A stretch of DNA of 6,786 nucleotides from Candidatus Zipacnadia bacterium (GTDB taxonomy: Bacteria; Armatimonadota; Zipacnadia; Zipacnadales; Zipacnadaceae): assembly GCA_029821255.1 (NCBI GenBank), contig JALGTS010000062.1, positions 1 to 6,786 on the forward strand. Direction: 5' to 3'. The notes under the pieces were generated by a model. That model made no database searches. It saw only the letters and a program-made list of their open reading frames with translations, and was not told the DNA's origin. Below, in pieces: positions 5,916 through 6,786 of the stretch; within the stretch, counting starts at the first letter, position 1; each line of letters opens with the position of its first letter. The translations under genes were made by a program, and so were the position numbers.

Positions 5916-6786
5916 GCCAGTTGACCAGCACGCCAGGACTCGTATGCCGCAGTGGGTATTCGTCCTGATATTGCTCGCAGCCCTGATCATTGCCGTAGGT
6001 GCCAAGACTTACCTATGGAGTCTAAGCCCGGTCTCCGCCGGCCAGAACACGGCAAAATCCGTCATCCGTATTGAACCAGGAGACAGCCTGGACGATATCG
6101 CTATGCTGCTGCAAACTCACGGTTGCCTGCGCTCGGCGCTGGCCTTCAAGCTGCACGCGATAGTGACAGGCCAGGCCGCCAAACTGAAGAGTGGGACATA
6201 CGAAGTCTCGCCAGCGATGTCTACCCCACAGCTAATCGTAATGTTATCGGAGGGCCGGCAGGCCACTGTAACCGTGACGATACCCGAGGGTTTCACTCTT
6301 GCCCAGATTGCTCACAGACTGGCAGAAGCAGGTCTATCTGAGGAGCAACAGTTCCAGGCGGCTGCTACTGCGCAGGCTGTTGAAGATATATTGCAGGTGA
6401 AGCTGCCCTCACAAGCCCGCAGCGCTGAGGGTTATCTATTTCCAGAAACATATCAGTTTACAATAGGCACTCCACCGCAAAAGATCGCCGCACGGATGAT
6501 AACCGAATTCAAAAAGCGCTTCATTACCCAGTTCTGGGAACAACTGCCAGCCGAACAGCGCTGGGGCAATCTCCACCAAATAGTTACGCTGGCCTCGTTG
6601 GTGGAAGAGGAGGCGCGGATCGAAGCCGAGCGATCGCTGATTGCTGGTGTACTAAAGAATCGCCTCCAGCGGGGGATGCACCTGGAGTGTGACGCCACGG
6701 TGCAATACGCCTTAGGCAAGCACCGCCGCCGACTGACATATTCTGACCTGCAGATCGACTCACCATACAATACATACCGCTATGCC
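5908..6786 (+). CDS. mltG: MltG (YceG-like) endolytic peptidoglycan transglycosylase, 3'-truncated by window
   Basis: Inner-membrane lytic transglycosylase that cleaves nascent glycan strands and is thought to act as a terminator of their elongation. The frame is open to the last base, giving 293 residues from the ATG at 5908. Seen: a short basic N-terminus; one membrane helix at about 15-33 (WVFVLILLAALIIAVG); a LysM-like segment (IRIEPGDSLDDIAMLL, LKSGTYEVSPAMS, about 53-104); IPEGFTLAQIA (125-135); EGYLFPETYQF (174-184); and the catalytic region LASLVEEEARIEAER with Glu233 as the likely catalytic residue, matching E218 of E. coli. GVLKNRLQRGMHLECDATVQYALG and DSPYNTYRYA follow. Probably some tens of residues are missing beyond the edge. 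An alternative start at ATG 5944 has AGGA (5935-5938) 5 bases upstream and still keeps the whole membrane helix. The first ATG has no clear ribosome site but overlaps ruvX. Confidence 0.94.
   Translation, partial: MSRPVDQHARTRMPQWVFVLILLAALIIAVGAKTYLWSLSPVSAGQNTAKSVIRIEPGDSLDDIAMLLQTHGCLRSALAFKLHAIVTGQAAKLKSGTYEVSPAMSTPQLIVMLSEGRQATVTVTIPEGFTLAQIAHRLAEAGLSEEQQFQAAATAQAVEDILQVKLPSQARSAEGYLFPETYQFTIGTPPQKIAARMITEFKKRFITQFWEQLPAEQRWGNLHQIVTLASLVEEEARIEAERSLIAGVLKNRLQRGMHLECDATVQYALGKHRRRLTYSDLQIDSPYNTYRYA

Noticed and set aside
5954..5959. GGGTAT resembling a SigB -10 element near the mltG start
   Set aside because: No GTTT-like -35 lies 12-16 bases upstream; the bases encode Trp-Val-Phe of the mltG membrane helix.

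Overview
The window is a dense, one-directional block of bacterial housekeeping and regulatory genes. All seven recognisable genes lie on the + strand, most overlap or nearly touch, and the longest gap is about 95 bases. In order they are: the 3' part of rarA (replication-associated recombination ATPase), an RsbV/SpoIIAA-type STAS anti-anti-sigma factor, an RsbW/SpoIIAB-type anti-sigma kinase, a SigB/SigF/SigG-type sigma factor, alaS (alanyl-tRNA synthetase), ruvX (YqgF) and the 5' part of mltG (endolytic transglycosylase). Both end genes are cut by the window edges. I see no RNA genes, CRISPR arrays, mobile elements, large repeats or convincing factor-independent terminators.

Region by region: bases 1-1151 hold rarA, whose last codons overlap the STAS gene. 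Bases 1138-2722 hold a three-gene partner-switching module. In the known systems the kinase holds the sigma factor inactive and phosphorylates the STAS protein; the unphosphorylated STAS protein binds the kinase and frees sigma. No PP2C-type phosphatase (RsbU/RsbP/SpoIIE), which would normally reset the STAS protein, lies in the window. A 95-base gap precedes alaS (2818-5499), which overlaps ruvX by 4 bases. ruvX overlaps mltG by 8 bases if mltG starts at its first ATG.

The organism is probably a bacterium of the Gram-positive/Terrabacteria side of the tree. A SigB/SigF-type sigma with its RsbV/RsbW pair, and the order alaS-ruvX-mltG, are both typical there. The two small genes that interrupt that order in Bacillus-type Firmicutes are missing. 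The motif-2 region of AlaRS (TGDIELVG) resembles the form I associate with Chloroflexota and related uncultured groups. That placement is a low-confidence inference. The presence of mltG implies a peptidoglycan wall.

I did not find a clearly new system. The points most worth a second look are the sigma switch placed inside a rarA-alaS housekeeping array and the altered residues just after the predicted phospho-serine of its STAS protein.
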